Below the pieces are notes generated by a model, which saw only the letters and a program-made list of their open reading frames with translations, ran no database searches and was not told where the DNA came from. A stretch of 64,000 nt of DNA from Ectopseudomonas mendocina (lineage in GTDB: Bacteria > Pseudomonadota > Gammaproteobacteria > Pseudomonadales > Pseudomonadaceae). The position numbers and the translations under genes are program-made. Location of the stretch: assembly GCF_007049795.1 (NCBI RefSeq), contig NZ_SCFY01000005.1, positions 186,001 to 250,000 on the forward strand, in the 5' to 3' direction. Each line of letters starts with the position of its first letter. Within the stretch, counting starts at the first letter, position 1. Shown here one piece after another: positions 1-7,985 of the stretch.

Positions 1-591
1 CATGCCCACTGCGTCCAGTTCCAGCATGCGCATGCAGTAGGGCGCGGCGAAGGCACGCATGCCGGCGGCGCAGGCGGCGTCCTGGGCCTTGTCCGGCAGC
101 ATGTGGCAGGCGGCGAAGGGCAGGAAGTCCAGGGTCTTGCCGCCGGAGTGAATGTCCAGCACCACATCGGCCATGGGCAACAGCGTGCGCTGGAAATAGT
201 CGGCGATCTTCTGCGTCACCGAGCCATCCGGCTTGCCAGGAAAGCTGCGGTTGAGGTTGCCCTTGTCGATGGGCGAGGTGCGGGTGCCGGCCTGCACCGC
301 CGGGGTGTTCATGAACGGTACGATGATCACCCGGCCAGTGACGTCCTCGGCGCGCAGGCGCTGGGCCAGCTTGCTCAACGCCAGCGGGCCTTCGTATTCG
401 TCGCCGTGGTTGCCGCCGGTGAGCAGCGCGGTGGGGCCGCTGCCATTCTTCACCACGGTCACCGGGATCATCACCGCGCCCCAGGCCGAATCGTCTCGGG
501 AGTAGGGCAGCTTGAGAAAGCCGTGCTGCACGCCGTCACGGTCGAAATCGACCGTGGGGCTGATGGGGTTGTCGCGCAGAACGTCGGTCAT
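1..591 (-). CDS. doeB: N-alpha-acetyl-L-2,4-diaminobutyrate deacetylase DoeB (partial, C-terminus off the left edge)
   Basis: The first 197 codons are present and the gene runs out of the window on the left. The protein belongs to the succinylglutamate desuccinylase/aspartoacylase (M14-like zinc hydrolase) family. Visible marks are the GGNHGDEYEG zinc-binding segment near residue 55 and the VVLDIHSGG segment (second zinc histidine) further on. In ectoine breakdown this enzyme removes the acetyl group from the ADABA released by DoeA, giving 2,4-diaminobutyrate in the cytoplasm. The ATG lies 4 nt after the doeA stop, so the two are co-transcribed. Function is assigned from family plus its place in a complete ect/eut cluster; the remaining transamination and oxidation genes (doeC, doeD) would be expected past the edge but cannot be seen. 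Confidence 0.88.
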   Translation of the reverse strand, partial: MTDVLRDNPISPTVDFDRDGVQHGFLKLPYSRDDSAWGAVMIPVTVVKNGSGPTALLTGGNHGDEYEGPLALSKLAQRLRAEDVTGRVIIVPFMNTPAVQAGTRTSPIDKGNLNRSFPGKPDGSVTQKIADYFQRTLLPMADVVLDIHSGGKTLDFLPFAACHMLPDKAQDAACAAGMRAFAAPYCMRMLELDAVGM

Positions 592-595
592 GGCA

Positions 596-1786
596 TCAGT
601 CCTTCACGAACAGTTTGCGCGGCACGTCGCAGAAGGTTTCCACGCCGCTGTCGGTGATCAGGATCGACTCGGTGATTTCCAGGCCCCAGTCGTCCAGCCA
701 CAGGCCGGGCATGAAGTGGAAGGTCATCCCCGGCTGCAGCACGCTCTCGTCGCTCGGGCGCAGGCTCATGGTGCGCTCGCCCCAGTCCGGCGGGTAACTG
801 ATACCGATGGGGTAGCCGCAGCGGCTGTCCTTGTGGATGCCGAACTTCTCCAGCACCTTGAAGAAGGCGCGGGCGATATCGCCGGTGGTGTTGCCCGGTT
901 TGGCCGCGTCCAAACCGGCGGCGATGCCTTCGACCACGGCCTTCTCGCCGTCGAGGAAATGCTGCGGCGGCTTGCCCAGGTAGATGGTACGCGACAGCGG
1001 GCAGTGATAGCGCTTGTAGCAGCCGGCGATCTCGAAGAAGGTGCCGGCGCCGCTGATCATCGGCGAGTCGTCCCAGGTCAGGTGCGGCGCGCTGGCATCG
1101 GCGCCGGTGGGCAGCAACGGGACGATGGCCGGATAGTCGCCGCCATGGCCGTCTGCACCAAGGATACCGGTGCGGTAGATCTCGGCGACCAGCTCGTTCT
1201 TGCGCAGGCCCGGCTCGATCTTGTCGAAGATCGCCGCATGCATCTGCTCGACGATCTTCGCCGCGACGCGCATGTAAGCAATCTCGGTGGGCGACTTGAT
1301 CGCCCGCTGCCAGTTGACCAAGGCGGTGGAGTCGACAAAACGCGCGTTGGGCAGATTGCGCTGCAGCGAGCCATAGGCGGCGGCGCTGAAGTAGTAGTTG
1401 TCCAGCTCGACGCCGATGGCGAGCTTATCCCAGCCACGCGCAGCGATGACTTCCTTGGACAGGTAGTCCATCGGGTGGCGCTCGGTGGACTGCACGTAGT
1501 GGTCGGGGTAGCCGACGATATTGCTCTGCTGCATGAACACCGTGCGCTTGGCGCCGTTGGCGTCCTGGCCGCGACCGTACCAGACCGGCTCGCCATCGAG
1601 CGCCAGCAGCACGCACTGGTGCACGTAGAACGACCAGCCGTCATAGCCGGTGAGCCAGGCCATGTTGGACGGGTCGGTGACGATCAGTAGCTCGATGCCC
1701 CTGGCCTGCATGGCGCTGCGCGTCTTGGCCAGGCGCTGGGCATATTCCTCCCGGCTGAAGGGGAGGTTGACGACGATTTCGGACAT
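596..1786 (-). CDS. doeA: ectoine hydrolase DoeA (EutD)
   Basis: 396 residues with an N-terminal creatinase-like domain (about 1-160) and a C-terminal M24 'pita-bread' peptidase-like domain (about 170-390). Family knowledge: DoeA opens the ectoine ring to N-alpha-acetyl-2,4-diaminobutyrate (ADABA), which is also the inducer of the EnuR regulator. Segments such as SNMAWLTGYDGWS and LEITESILI are typical of this subgroup. A GAGGG ribosome-binding site sits 8 nt before the ATG. It follows eutC after 57 nt and precedes doeB by 4 nt. Prolidase-like proteins are easily misnamed, but the surrounding eutB, eutC, doeB, enuR and ehu genes make the ectoine role strong. Confidence 0.9.
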   Translation of the reverse strand: MSEIVVNLPFSREEYAQRLAKTRSAMQARGIELLIVTDPSNMAWLTGYDGWSFYVHQCVLLALDGEPVWYGRGQDANGAKRTVFMQQSNIVGYPDHYVQSTERHPMDYLSKEVIAARGWDKLAIGVELDNYYFSAAAYGSLQRNLPNARFVDSTALVNWQRAIKSPTEIAYMRVAAKIVEQMHAAIFDKIEPGLRKNELVAEIYRTGILGADGHGGDYPAIVPLLPTGADASAPHLTWDDSPMISGAGTFFEIAGCYKRYHCPLSRTIYLGKPPQHFLDGEKAVVEGIAAGLDAAKPGNTTGDIARAFFKVLEKFGIHKDSRCGYPIGISYPPDWGERTMSLRPSDESVLQPGMTFHFMPGLWLDDWGLEITESILITDSGVETFCDVPRKLFVKD

Positions 1787-1843
1787 TGCGTTGCCCTCGT
1801 GATGGAACGGTTATTCAGGCGCGGCGTGCCGCGCCCGCAGGTT

Positions 1844-2821
1844 TCATGAATCGAAACTGAGGCCTTTGCCGGCCGCGACGGCGCGCTGGTAGACGAGGCT
1901 GGCGATGGCGGTGTCTTGTGCTCCAGTGCCGCTCAGGTCGCACAGGGTGATCTGCTCGGGCGCGGTGCGACCGGGACGCTGGCCGGCGATCACCTGGCCG
2001 AGCTCGGCGAAGTCATCCTCGGCATGCACCAGACCGGCGGCGATGGCGTGGTGCAGCTCACCCAGCACACGGGTCTGGCTCAGGCGGTCGGCGACATAGG
2101 CATCGACCCGCGCCAGCACGGCTGGAGCGATCTCGTTCTTGTGCTCGGCATCCGAGCCCATGGCGGTGATATGCAGGCCGGAGCGCAGGTGTTGCGGCTG
2201 GATCAGTGGCTCGCGACTGGGCGTGGTGGTGATGGCGATATCGGCACTATCGAGCGCCGCGTCGACGCTGTCCACGGCGCGCGCATCGTCCAGCTCGGCA
2301 GCCATGGCCTGGGCCTTGGCGGGATCACGCGCCCAGATACGCACCTCGCGCACCTCACGCACCAGGCGCAGTGCCTGTAACTGCAGGCGCGCCTGCTCAC
2401 CGGCACCGAGGATGGCGACCACCTTGGCATCTTCGCGGGCCAGCCATTTGGCGGCGATGGCGCCAGCAGCCGCGGTGCGCACGGCGGTGAGGTAGCCGTT
2501 ATCCAGCAGCAGCGCATCGGCCAGGCCGGTATGCGCCGAGAACAGCATCATCAGGCCATTGAGGCTGGGCAGGCCAAGCTTGGGGTTGTCGAAGAAACCG
2601 GGGCTGACCTTGATCGCGAAGTGCGCCACGCCGGGCAGGTAAGCGGTCTTCACGTCTACCTCGCCGTTATGCTCGGGCACGTCCAGACGCAGGATCGGCG
2701 GCATCGCCACGGCGGCAGTGGCCAGCAGGCGGAAGGCGTTTTCCACCACTTCGAGGCTGTCGCTGTCGAGGCCGACGCAGTCGCGCAGGTCGGCCTGGTT
2801 GAGAATCAGGGTCTTGGCCAT
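1844..2821 (-). CDS. eutC: ornithine cyclodeaminase-family protein EutC of hydroxyectoine breakdown
   Basis: 325 residues of the ornithine cyclodeaminase/mu-crystallin family. A Rossmann nucleotide-binding motif GAGEQA is at residues 139-144, and the family segments AIKVSPGF (near residue 70) and TAVRTAAAG (near 115) are intact. Known role of the family in these clusters: EutA, EutB and EutC together convert 5-hydroxyectoine to ectoine. The gene starts 9 nt after eutB with a GGAG site 5 nt before its ATG, so it is translated from the same message. By fold alone it could act on ornithine, proline precursors or alanine; the ectoine assignment rests on context. Confidence 0.85.
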   Translation of the reverse strand: MAKTLILNQADLRDCVGLDSDSLEVVENAFRLLATAAVAMPPILRLDVPEHNGEVDVKTAYLPGVAHFAIKVSPGFFDNPKLGLPSLNGLMMLFSAHTGLADALLLDNGYLTAVRTAAAGAIAAKWLAREDAKVVAILGAGEQARLQLQALRLVREVREVRIWARDPAKAQAMAAELDDARAVDSVDAALDSADIAITTTPSREPLIQPQHLRSGLHITAMGSDAEHKNEIAPAVLARVDAYVADRLSQTRVLGELHHAIAAGLVHAEDDFAELGQVIAGQRPGRTAPEQITLCDLSGTGAQDTAIASLVYQRAVAAGKGLSFDS

Positions 2822-2830
2822 GGAAGCTCC

Positions 2831-3802
2831 TCAGGCGTCGGCGCCATTGAGCACGCGCAGGTGCTGGTCGATGTCGATGTTGCGGCCGCTGATCACCACC
2901 ACCACCGGGCCACGCGGTTCGATCAGGCCATCGAGCAAAGCGGCGATGCCGACCGCTGCGGCGCCCTCGACCACCAGCCTTTCTTCGCGGTAGGCGTGGC
3001 GGATGCCACGGGCGATGGAAGCCTCGTCGAGCAGGTGAACCTGATCGCACAGCTCGCGAGTGATGGAATAGGTGAAGCGGTTGTCCAGACCGATACCGCC
3101 GCCGAGCGAGTCGGCCAGGGTTGGCAGTTCCTCCACTTCGACTGGCTCACCAGCCTCGAGGCTGGCGTGCATCGCCGCACCCAGTTGCATGCTGATGCCG
3201 TGGGTCCGAATGGCCGGGCTGGCCGCCTTGATCGCCAGTGCCACGCCAGCGAACAGGCCGCCGCCGGACAGCGGCACCAGCACTTCGCAGACGTCCGGGC
3301 ATTGTTCGAGAATCTCCAGGCCCAGGCTGCCCTGGCCGGCGATCACATTCGGGTGGTCGAAGGGCGGGATAAATGCGGCGCCCTGCTCGCGGGCGATACG
3401 CAGGGCTTCGAGCTGGGCATCGTCCTGGCTGCGACCTTTGATAACCACCTCAGCGCCCAACTCGCGAATGGCAAGCACCTTGTTCTGCGGCACAAGCTCG
3501 GAGAGGCAGACAATGGCCTTCACGCCCTGCTGCGAGGCGGCGAAGGCAAGCGCACGGCCATGGTTGCCGGTGGAGGCCGTAACCACGCCGAGGCGCTTCT
3601 GCTCGGCATCCAGCTGCGCGACCGCGTTGCTCGCGCCGCGCAGCTTGAAGCTGCCGGTAGCCTGCTGTGACTCCAGCTTCAACCACACCGGCACACCGGC
3701 CAGGCGACTCAGGCTGGGCGAATGTTCCAGCGGCGTCTGGCGCACCAGGCCGGCAATGCGCTGGCGGGCATGGAGCAGGTCATCGAAGGGGATGGAAGAC
3801 AT
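2831..3802 (-). CDS. eutB: threonine dehydratase-like PLP enzyme EutB of hydroxyectoine breakdown
   Basis: 323 residues, fold-type II PLP enzyme of the serine/threonine dehydratase family without a C-terminal ACT regulatory domain. The PLP lysine is K53 in GSFKLRGA; the glycine-rich phosphate loop SGGGLFAG follows near residue 180. In hydroxyectoine-degrading bacteria EutB acts with EutA and EutC on the hydroxylated ring before DoeA. It is the first gene of the leftward eutB-eutC-doeA-doeB unit. About 57 nt upstream of its ATG lies a copy of the motif that is also found between enuR and ehuB, so it is probably controlled by EnuR. Confidence 0.86.
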   Translation of the reverse strand: MSSIPFDDLLHARQRIAGLVRQTPLEHSPSLSRLAGVPVWLKLESQQATGSFKLRGASNAVAQLDAEQKRLGVVTASTGNHGRALAFAASQQGVKAIVCLSELVPQNKVLAIRELGAEVVIKGRSQDDAQLEALRIAREQGAAFIPPFDHPNVIAGQGSLGLEILEQCPDVCEVLVPLSGGGLFAGVALAIKAASPAIRTHGISMQLGAAMHASLEAGEPVEVEELPTLADSLGGGIGLDNRFTYSITRELCDQVHLLDEASIARGIRHAYREERLVVEGAAAVGIAALLDGLIEPRGPVVVVISGRNIDIDQHLRVLNGADA

Positions 3803-3859
3803 GGCGCACGTTCCGAGAAGGTGTGCGGCCGAGTGTATGAGCGGGAAATTGAGCGACTG

Positions 3860-3875
3860 AATGTACTAGGACGAT
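3860..3875 (-). promoter_or_regulatory. candidate EnuR operator upstream of eutB
   Basis: On the minus strand this reads ATCGTCCTAGTACATT. It matches the site at 5525-5540 at 13 of 16 positions, including an unbroken GTCCTAGT core. It ends 57 nt before the eutB ATG, a position where a bound regulator would lie over a promoter. Binding by EnuR is inferred from the two copies being at the two control regions of one regulon. Confidence 0.55.
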
Positions 3876-3973
3876 TTTTTATCTGGGCGTTTGTACCGTC
3901 TCGAAATCGGTGCGCACGGCGCACCTAACAGACCCGTCGACCATAGGGTGCGCCGCGCGCAACAGCTTGTAGC

Positions 3974-3995
3974 CCTCTCCCGCAAGCGGGAGGGG
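3974..3995. repeat. short GC-rich hairpin downstream of enuR
   Basis: CTCCCG and CGGGAG arms flank a CAAG loop, and the stem extends by three further pairs. It lies about 80 nt beyond the enuR stop, between enuR and the eutB promoter. It may end enuR transcription or be a dispersed palindromic repeat; there is no clear T-run, so termination is uncertain. Confidence 0.4.
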
Positions 3996-4019
3996 CTGAT
4001 CAGCATGATGGCCAAAATT

Positions 4020-4060
4020 GTAGGAGCGGCTGGGCGGCATTCCGCTTCAGCCGCGAAGCT
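4020..4060. repeat. REP-like palindromic element
   Basis: GTAGGAGCGGCTG...TTCAGCCGCGAAGC follows the pattern of Pseudomonas REP elements (GTAGGAGCGG...GCCGCGA). Similar copies are at 8844-8891 and 18665-18716. It sits just beyond the enuR stop codon. Confidence 0.6.
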
Positions 4061-4071
4061 CTTCAACAGCG

Positions 4072-5469
4072 CTAAAAATCATGCACCTTCGGGTACTGCT
4101 CGAACACGTCCCGCACGATCTGCACGCCCTGGCGCATCTTCGCTTCGCTGCATTCGGCGCCGACGCACAGGCGCACCGCGCGCGGCCTCGGCATACCCGG
4201 CGGGACGAAGGGGTCGGGCAAGGTCAGCGCGACGTTGCGCCGGCGCAGCTCGCGCAGCAGGCCGTCGGTTTCCCAGCCTTCGGGCACACGCAGCCAGCTG
4301 TTGAGCGAATAGGGGTGGTTGCCGATCAGGTGCTCACCCAGCTCCTGCTCCACCAGCGCCTGCCGGTTGGCCAGCAATTGCCGCTGCAACTGCACCAGGT
4401 CCTCGGCCTCGCCGGAGTCGATCCAGCGCGTGGCGATCTCACCGAGCAACGACGGCGCCATCCAGCTATTGACCCGCAGGATGCTCTCGGTGCGCAGGGC
4501 CAGGCGTTTGGGCATCACCAGGTAGCCGATGCGCAGGCCGGTGAGCACGGACTTGGTCATGCTGGTGCAGTAGAACGACAGCTCCGGCACGTAATGACTG
4601 AGCGGCCGCGTGGCCTGCTGGCCGGCCAGCAGCGGACCGTAGACGTCATCCTCGATGATGTACACGCCGTAACGGCGGGCGATCTCGGCGATCTCACGTC
4701 GGCGCTCGTCGGGCATCAGTGCGCTGGTCGGGTTGTTCAGGTTCGGCGTGCAGACCAGCGCGGTAATCCGCTCATTGCCGCACATGTCCTCGAAGTGCTC
4801 GGGGTTCAGCCCGTAGCGATCCATCTCCAGGCCCTTGAGGGTGAAGCCGAGCACCTGCGAACTGCCGATGGCGCCGTGGTCGGTCAGGCCTTCGCAGAGC
4901 ACCACGTCATCCGGGCCGGCCAGGGTGGCCAAGGCGAGGAAAATACCGTGGGCGGCGCCGCTGGTCAGCAGCACATCCTCGATGCCGACATCCATACCCA
5001 GACGCGCCAGCCAGCGCACCGCGGCCTCGCGCTGGTGCTGCATGCCAGCAATCGGGCGGAAGGCGTGAATCCACGGCTGGTCCGGCTCCTGCGCCAACTC
5101 CAGGCAGGTCTGTCGCCACAGGCGGTCGTGATCAGCCGTATGCAGGATGCGCGCATTGGAAAAGTCCATCAGCGCCTGCTCGGTTTGATCGAGCATGCTG
5201 GTGGCCACGCGCTCGCTGGTGCGCCGCGAGACGAAGCTGCCACGGCCCACCTCGCAGCGCACGCGGCCCTGACGCTCCAACTCCTTGTAGGCGTTGGTCA
5301 CGGTCTGCACGCTGATGCCCAGCGTATCTGAAACCTGACGTTGCGGCGGCAACCGTTGGCCGTCGATCAGGGTACCCTGTTCGATATCGGCGGCGACCGC
5401 CTGGACCAGCAGCTTGTATTTCGATTCGCCCGGGCGAGCGTTGGCCAGGGCCTTCTTCCAGTTGTGCAT
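4072..5469 (-). CDS. enuR: MocR/GabR-type transcriptional regulator EnuR
   Basis: 465 residues with a GntR-type winged helix-turn-helix (about 15-85; LPPQRQVSDTLGISVQTV carries the recognition helix) joined to a class I aminotransferase-like domain (about 110-460). The PLP-binding lysine is K306 in TSMTKSVLTGLRIGYL. Known for the family: EnuR represses ectoine-use genes and is released when its PLP binds ADABA or diaminobutyrate, products of this pathway. The gene is divergent from ehuB and lies upstream of the eut/doe genes. A 16-bp motif shared with the eutB promoter lies 55 nt before its ATG, consistent with autoregulation. A separate doeX-type Lrp/AsnC regulator gene is not seen in the window. 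Confidence 0.88.
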   Translation of the reverse strand: MHNWKKALANARPGESKYKLLVQAVAADIEQGTLIDGQRLPPQRQVSDTLGISVQTVTNAYKELERQGRVRCEVGRGSFVSRRTSERVATSMLDQTEQALMDFSNARILHTADHDRLWRQTCLELAQEPDQPWIHAFRPIAGMQHQREAAVRWLARLGMDVGIEDVLLTSGAAHGIFLALATLAGPDDVVLCEGLTDHGAIGSSQVLGFTLKGLEMDRYGLNPEHFEDMCGNERITALVCTPNLNNPTSALMPDERRREIAEIARRYGVYIIEDDVYGPLLAGQQATRPLSHYVPELSFYCTSMTKSVLTGLRIGYLVMPKRLALRTESILRVNSWMAPSLLGEIATRWIDSGEAEDLVQLQRQLLANRQALVEQELGEHLIGNHPYSLNSWLRVPEGWETDGLLRELRRRNVALTLPDPFVPPGMPRPRAVRLCVGAECSEAKMRQGVQIVRDVFEQYPKVHDF

Positions 5470-5524
5470 CGATGGCTCCTCCGGCGACTGCGTTCAAGCA
5501 TCCCGCGTGAGGCGTTACGATTCA

Positions 5525-5540
5525 ATTGTCCTAGTGCAAT
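5525..5540 (+). promoter_or_regulatory. candidate EnuR operator in the enuR-ehuB divergent region
   Basis: ATTGTCCTAGTGCAAT is a near-palindrome of the form ATTG-N2-CTAG-N2-CAAT. It is 55 nt upstream of enuR and 175 nt upstream of ehuB, and has a 13/16 match upstream of eutB at 3860-3875. The rest of the 246-nt intergenic region shows no obvious terminator; a consensus -35/-10 pair could not be fixed by eye. Confidence 0.55.
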
Positions 5541-5715
5541 GCCGTAGCCAAAAAAGCCTTTGTATGCTCGGCCCAAGGGTGGAAAACAGTGCCTCAGGCA
5601 ACTCAAAAGAACACCACCCGGCGCAGGCCTACTGCGCACCAACGCTCTTGATTTACCTGCCTCCTAACACAGCACGCCGCCGTTGGCGGACTACAAGAAA
5701 CAGGAGAACACCAAG

Positions 5716-6561
5716 ATGAGTAGCGTTATCCCCTCCCGCTTCGGCCGCCTCGCACTGGCCTGCGCCCTGCTCACCGGTCTCGCTGCCGGTGCCCAGGCCT
5801 CGACCCTGGACAAGGTCAAGGACAGCAGCAGCGTGCGTATCGGCTACGCCAATGAAACGCCGTTCGCCTACACCGCCCTCGACGGCAGCGTCACCGGCGA
5901 GTCGCCAGAAATCGTCAAGAAGATCTTCGAACGCATGGGCGTCGAGAAGATCAACCCGGTGCTCACCGAGTGGGGTTCGCTGATCCCCGGCCTGCGCGCC
6001 AGCCGCTTCGACCTGATCGCCGCCGGCATGTACATCACACCCGAGCGCTGCAAGCAGGTGCTGTTCACCGACCCGCACTACCAGTTGCCCGATACCCTGC
6101 TGGTGAAAACCGGCAACCCGAAGGACCTGCACAGCTACGAGGACATCGCCAAGAGCGGCGCCAAGGTGGCGATCATGTCCGGCACGGTGAACCTCGGTTA
6201 TGCCCGTAGCGCCGGCATCACCGATGACCAGATCCTCCAAGTACCGGATACCACCGCACAGCTGCAGGCCGTGCGCGCCGGTCGCGCCGACGCTGCAGTC
6301 GGCACTCAGCTGACCATGAAAGGTCTGGCCGACAAGGGCGGCGACAGCGTCGAAGCCATCGCCGAATTCAAGGACGATCCAGCCCACACCGGCTACGGCG
6401 CCCTGGCCTTCCGCCCGGAAGACAAGGACCTGCGCGATGCGGTGAATGCCGAGCTGAAGAAATGGATCGGCAGCGAAGAGCACCTGGCCACGGTCAAGCC
6501 CTTCGGTTTCGACCAGTCCAACATCACCGACAAGACCGCCGCCGAACTCTGCGGCCAGTAA
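5716..6561 (+). CDS. ehuB: ectoine/hydroxyectoine ABC transporter substrate-binding protein EhuB
   Basis: 281 residues, family 3 solute-binding protein exported to the periplasm. A signal peptide ends at about residue 27 (GLAAGAQA before STLDK). The NETPFAY segment just after the first strand corresponds to the ligand pocket region of known EhuB proteins. The start at 5716 is chosen because AGGAG lies 9 nt upstream; an in-frame ATG 33 nt earlier has no such site and would add charged residues before the signal. First gene of ehuBCDA, 64 nt before ehuC. Confidence 0.9.
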   Translation: MSSVIPSRFGRLALACALLTGLAAGAQASTLDKVKDSSSVRIGYANETPFAYTALDGSVTGESPEIVKKIFERMGVEKINPVLTEWGSLIPGLRASRFDLIAAGMYITPERCKQVLFTDPHYQLPDTLLVKTGNPKDLHSYEDIAKSGAKVAIMSGTVNLGYARSAGITDDQILQVPDTTAQLQAVRAGRADAAVGTQLTMKGLADKGGDSVEAIAEFKDDPAHTGYGALAFRPEDKDLRDAVNAELKKWIGSEEHLATVKPFGFDQSNITDKTAAELCGQ

Positions 6562-6625
6562 TGAACAGACCACGCCGCGCACTCCGGTGCGCGGCGCGCT
6601 TTCGTGCATAGAGCGGTAGACATTC

Positions 6626-7285
6626 ATGACCGATCTTCTTCCCCTGCTGCTGCAAGGCGCCTGGGTCACCGTGCAAGTCACCTTCTGGGGCTCGCTGCTG
6701 GCCATCGTCTCGGCTGTTATCGCCGCCCTCGGCCGGCTGTCGCCCATCGCTCCGCTGCGCTGGCTGGCGATCACCTACATCGAGATCTTCCGTGGCACCT
6801 CGCTGCTGGTGCAGCTGTTCTGGCTGTACTTCGTGCTGCCAATGCCACCGTTCAACGTCGAGATGAGCGCCTTCACCGTGGCCATCGTCGGCCTCGGCCT
6901 GCATATCGGCGCCTATGGCGCGGAAGTGATGCGCGGCGCCATCCGCTCGGTGGCCAAGGGTCAGTACGAGGCCTGTACCGCGCTGAACATGCGGCCGTCG
7001 AAGCGTTTCCTGCGCATCATCCTGCCGCAGGCACTGCTGGCTGCGATCCCGCCGGGCACCAACCTGCTGATCGAGTTGCTGAAGAACACCTCGCTGGTGT
7101 CGCTGATCACCCTGTCTGACCTGGCCTTCCGCGCCCGTCAGCTGGATCAGGCGACCTTCATGACCCTGGAGATCTTCGCTCTGGCCCTGGTCCTGTATTT
7201 CCTCATGGCCCAGGTGATCAACCTCGGTATGCGCCTGCTGGAAAAACGCCTTAGCCGTGGCCGGATGCGCGGAGGCCTGCAATGA
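6626..7285 (+). CDS. ehuC: ectoine/hydroxyectoine ABC transporter permease EhuC
   Basis: 219 residues, polar amino-acid type ABC permease (HisM family) with about five membrane segments. The EAA loop that docks the ATPase is visible as YEACTALNMRPS and RIILPQAL (about residues 113-140). It forms the inner-membrane channel together with EhuD. Its stop overlaps the ehuD start by 4 nt (ATGA), indicating translational coupling. Confidence 0.88.
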   Translation: MTDLLPLLLQGAWVTVQVTFWGSLLAIVSAVIAALGRLSPIAPLRWLAITYIEIFRGTSLLVQLFWLYFVLPMPPFNVEMSAFTVAIVGLGLHIGAYGAEVMRGAIRSVAKGQYEACTALNMRPSKRFLRIILPQALLAAIPPGTNLLIELLKNTSLVSLITLSDLAFRARQLDQATFMTLEIFALALVLYFLMAQVINLGMRLLEKRLSRGRMRGGLQ

Positions 7286-7944
7286 ATTTCTTCGACTGGG
7301 ATTTCGCCCTGAGCATCCTCCCCGATTTGCTCAAGGCCTCGCTCAATACCCTGCTGATCACCTTCGCCGGCTTCGCCATTGCCATCGTGCTCGGCCTGCT
7401 GCTGGCCATCGCCCGACGCAGCAAGCACCTGTGGCTGTCCTGGCCGGTGGCCGGGCTGATCGAGTTCATCCGCAGCACGCCGCTGCTGATCCAGGTGTAC
7501 TTCCTGTTCTACGTATTCCCCAACTACGGGCTGAACCTCACCGCGCTGCAGGCAGGCATTCTCGGCATCGCCCTGCATTACGCCTGCTACACCGCCGAGG
7601 TGTATCGCGCCGGCCTCGACGCGGTGCCGCGCGGCCAGTGGGAGGCGGTAACGGCGCTGAACATGTCGCCGCTGTCGGCCTACCGGCAGATCATCCTGCC
7701 GCAGGCGCTGCGCCCGATCCTGCCGGCGCTGGGCAACTATCTGGTGGCCATGCTCAAGGACACCCCGGTACTGTCGGCCATCACCGTGGTGGAAATCATG
7801 CAACAAGCCAAGAACATCGGCTCGGAGAGCTTCCGCTACCTCGAGCCCATCACCATGGTCGGTCTCTTCTTCCTGCTGCTCAGCCTGGCCCTGGCCTGGT
7901 GCGTGCGGCGTGTGGAAGATCGCCTGGAGGTCACTGCCCGATGA
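7282..7944 (+). CDS. ehuD: ectoine/hydroxyectoine ABC transporter permease EhuD
   Basis: 220 residues, second permease of the importer, same family as EhuC. The EAA loop is WEAVTALNMSPLSAYRQIIL (about residues 117-136). Membrane helices are evident from the leucine-rich segments at about 12-40, 50-75, 85-110 and 190-212. Overlaps the ehuC stop by 4 nt, and a possible upstream start of ehuA overlaps its stop. Confidence 0.88.
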   Translation: MNFFDWDFALSILPDLLKASLNTLLITFAGFAIAIVLGLLLAIARRSKHLWLSWPVAGLIEFIRSTPLLIQVYFLFYVFPNYGLNLTALQAGILGIALHYACYTAEVYRAGLDAVPRGQWEAVTALNMSPLSAYRQIILPQALRPILPALGNYLVAMLKDTPVLSAITVVEIMQQAKNIGSESFRYLEPITMVGLFFLLLSLALAWCVRRVEDRLEVTAR

Positions 7945-7985
7945 CTGCTTTCCTCAATTCCACAGACGCTACCGGGAGTTCCTCC

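Noticed and set aside
5683..5715. Earlier ATG for EhuB
   Set aside because: It has no ribosome-binding site and would put a charged stretch before the signal peptide; AGGAG precedes the 5716 start.
7257..7985. Extended N-terminus for the EhuA ATPase
   Set aside because: The upstream frame lies over ehuD and gives arginine/alanine-rich low-complexity sequence; the ABC domain begins just after 7986. Only the ATG at 7941 remains a possible alternative.
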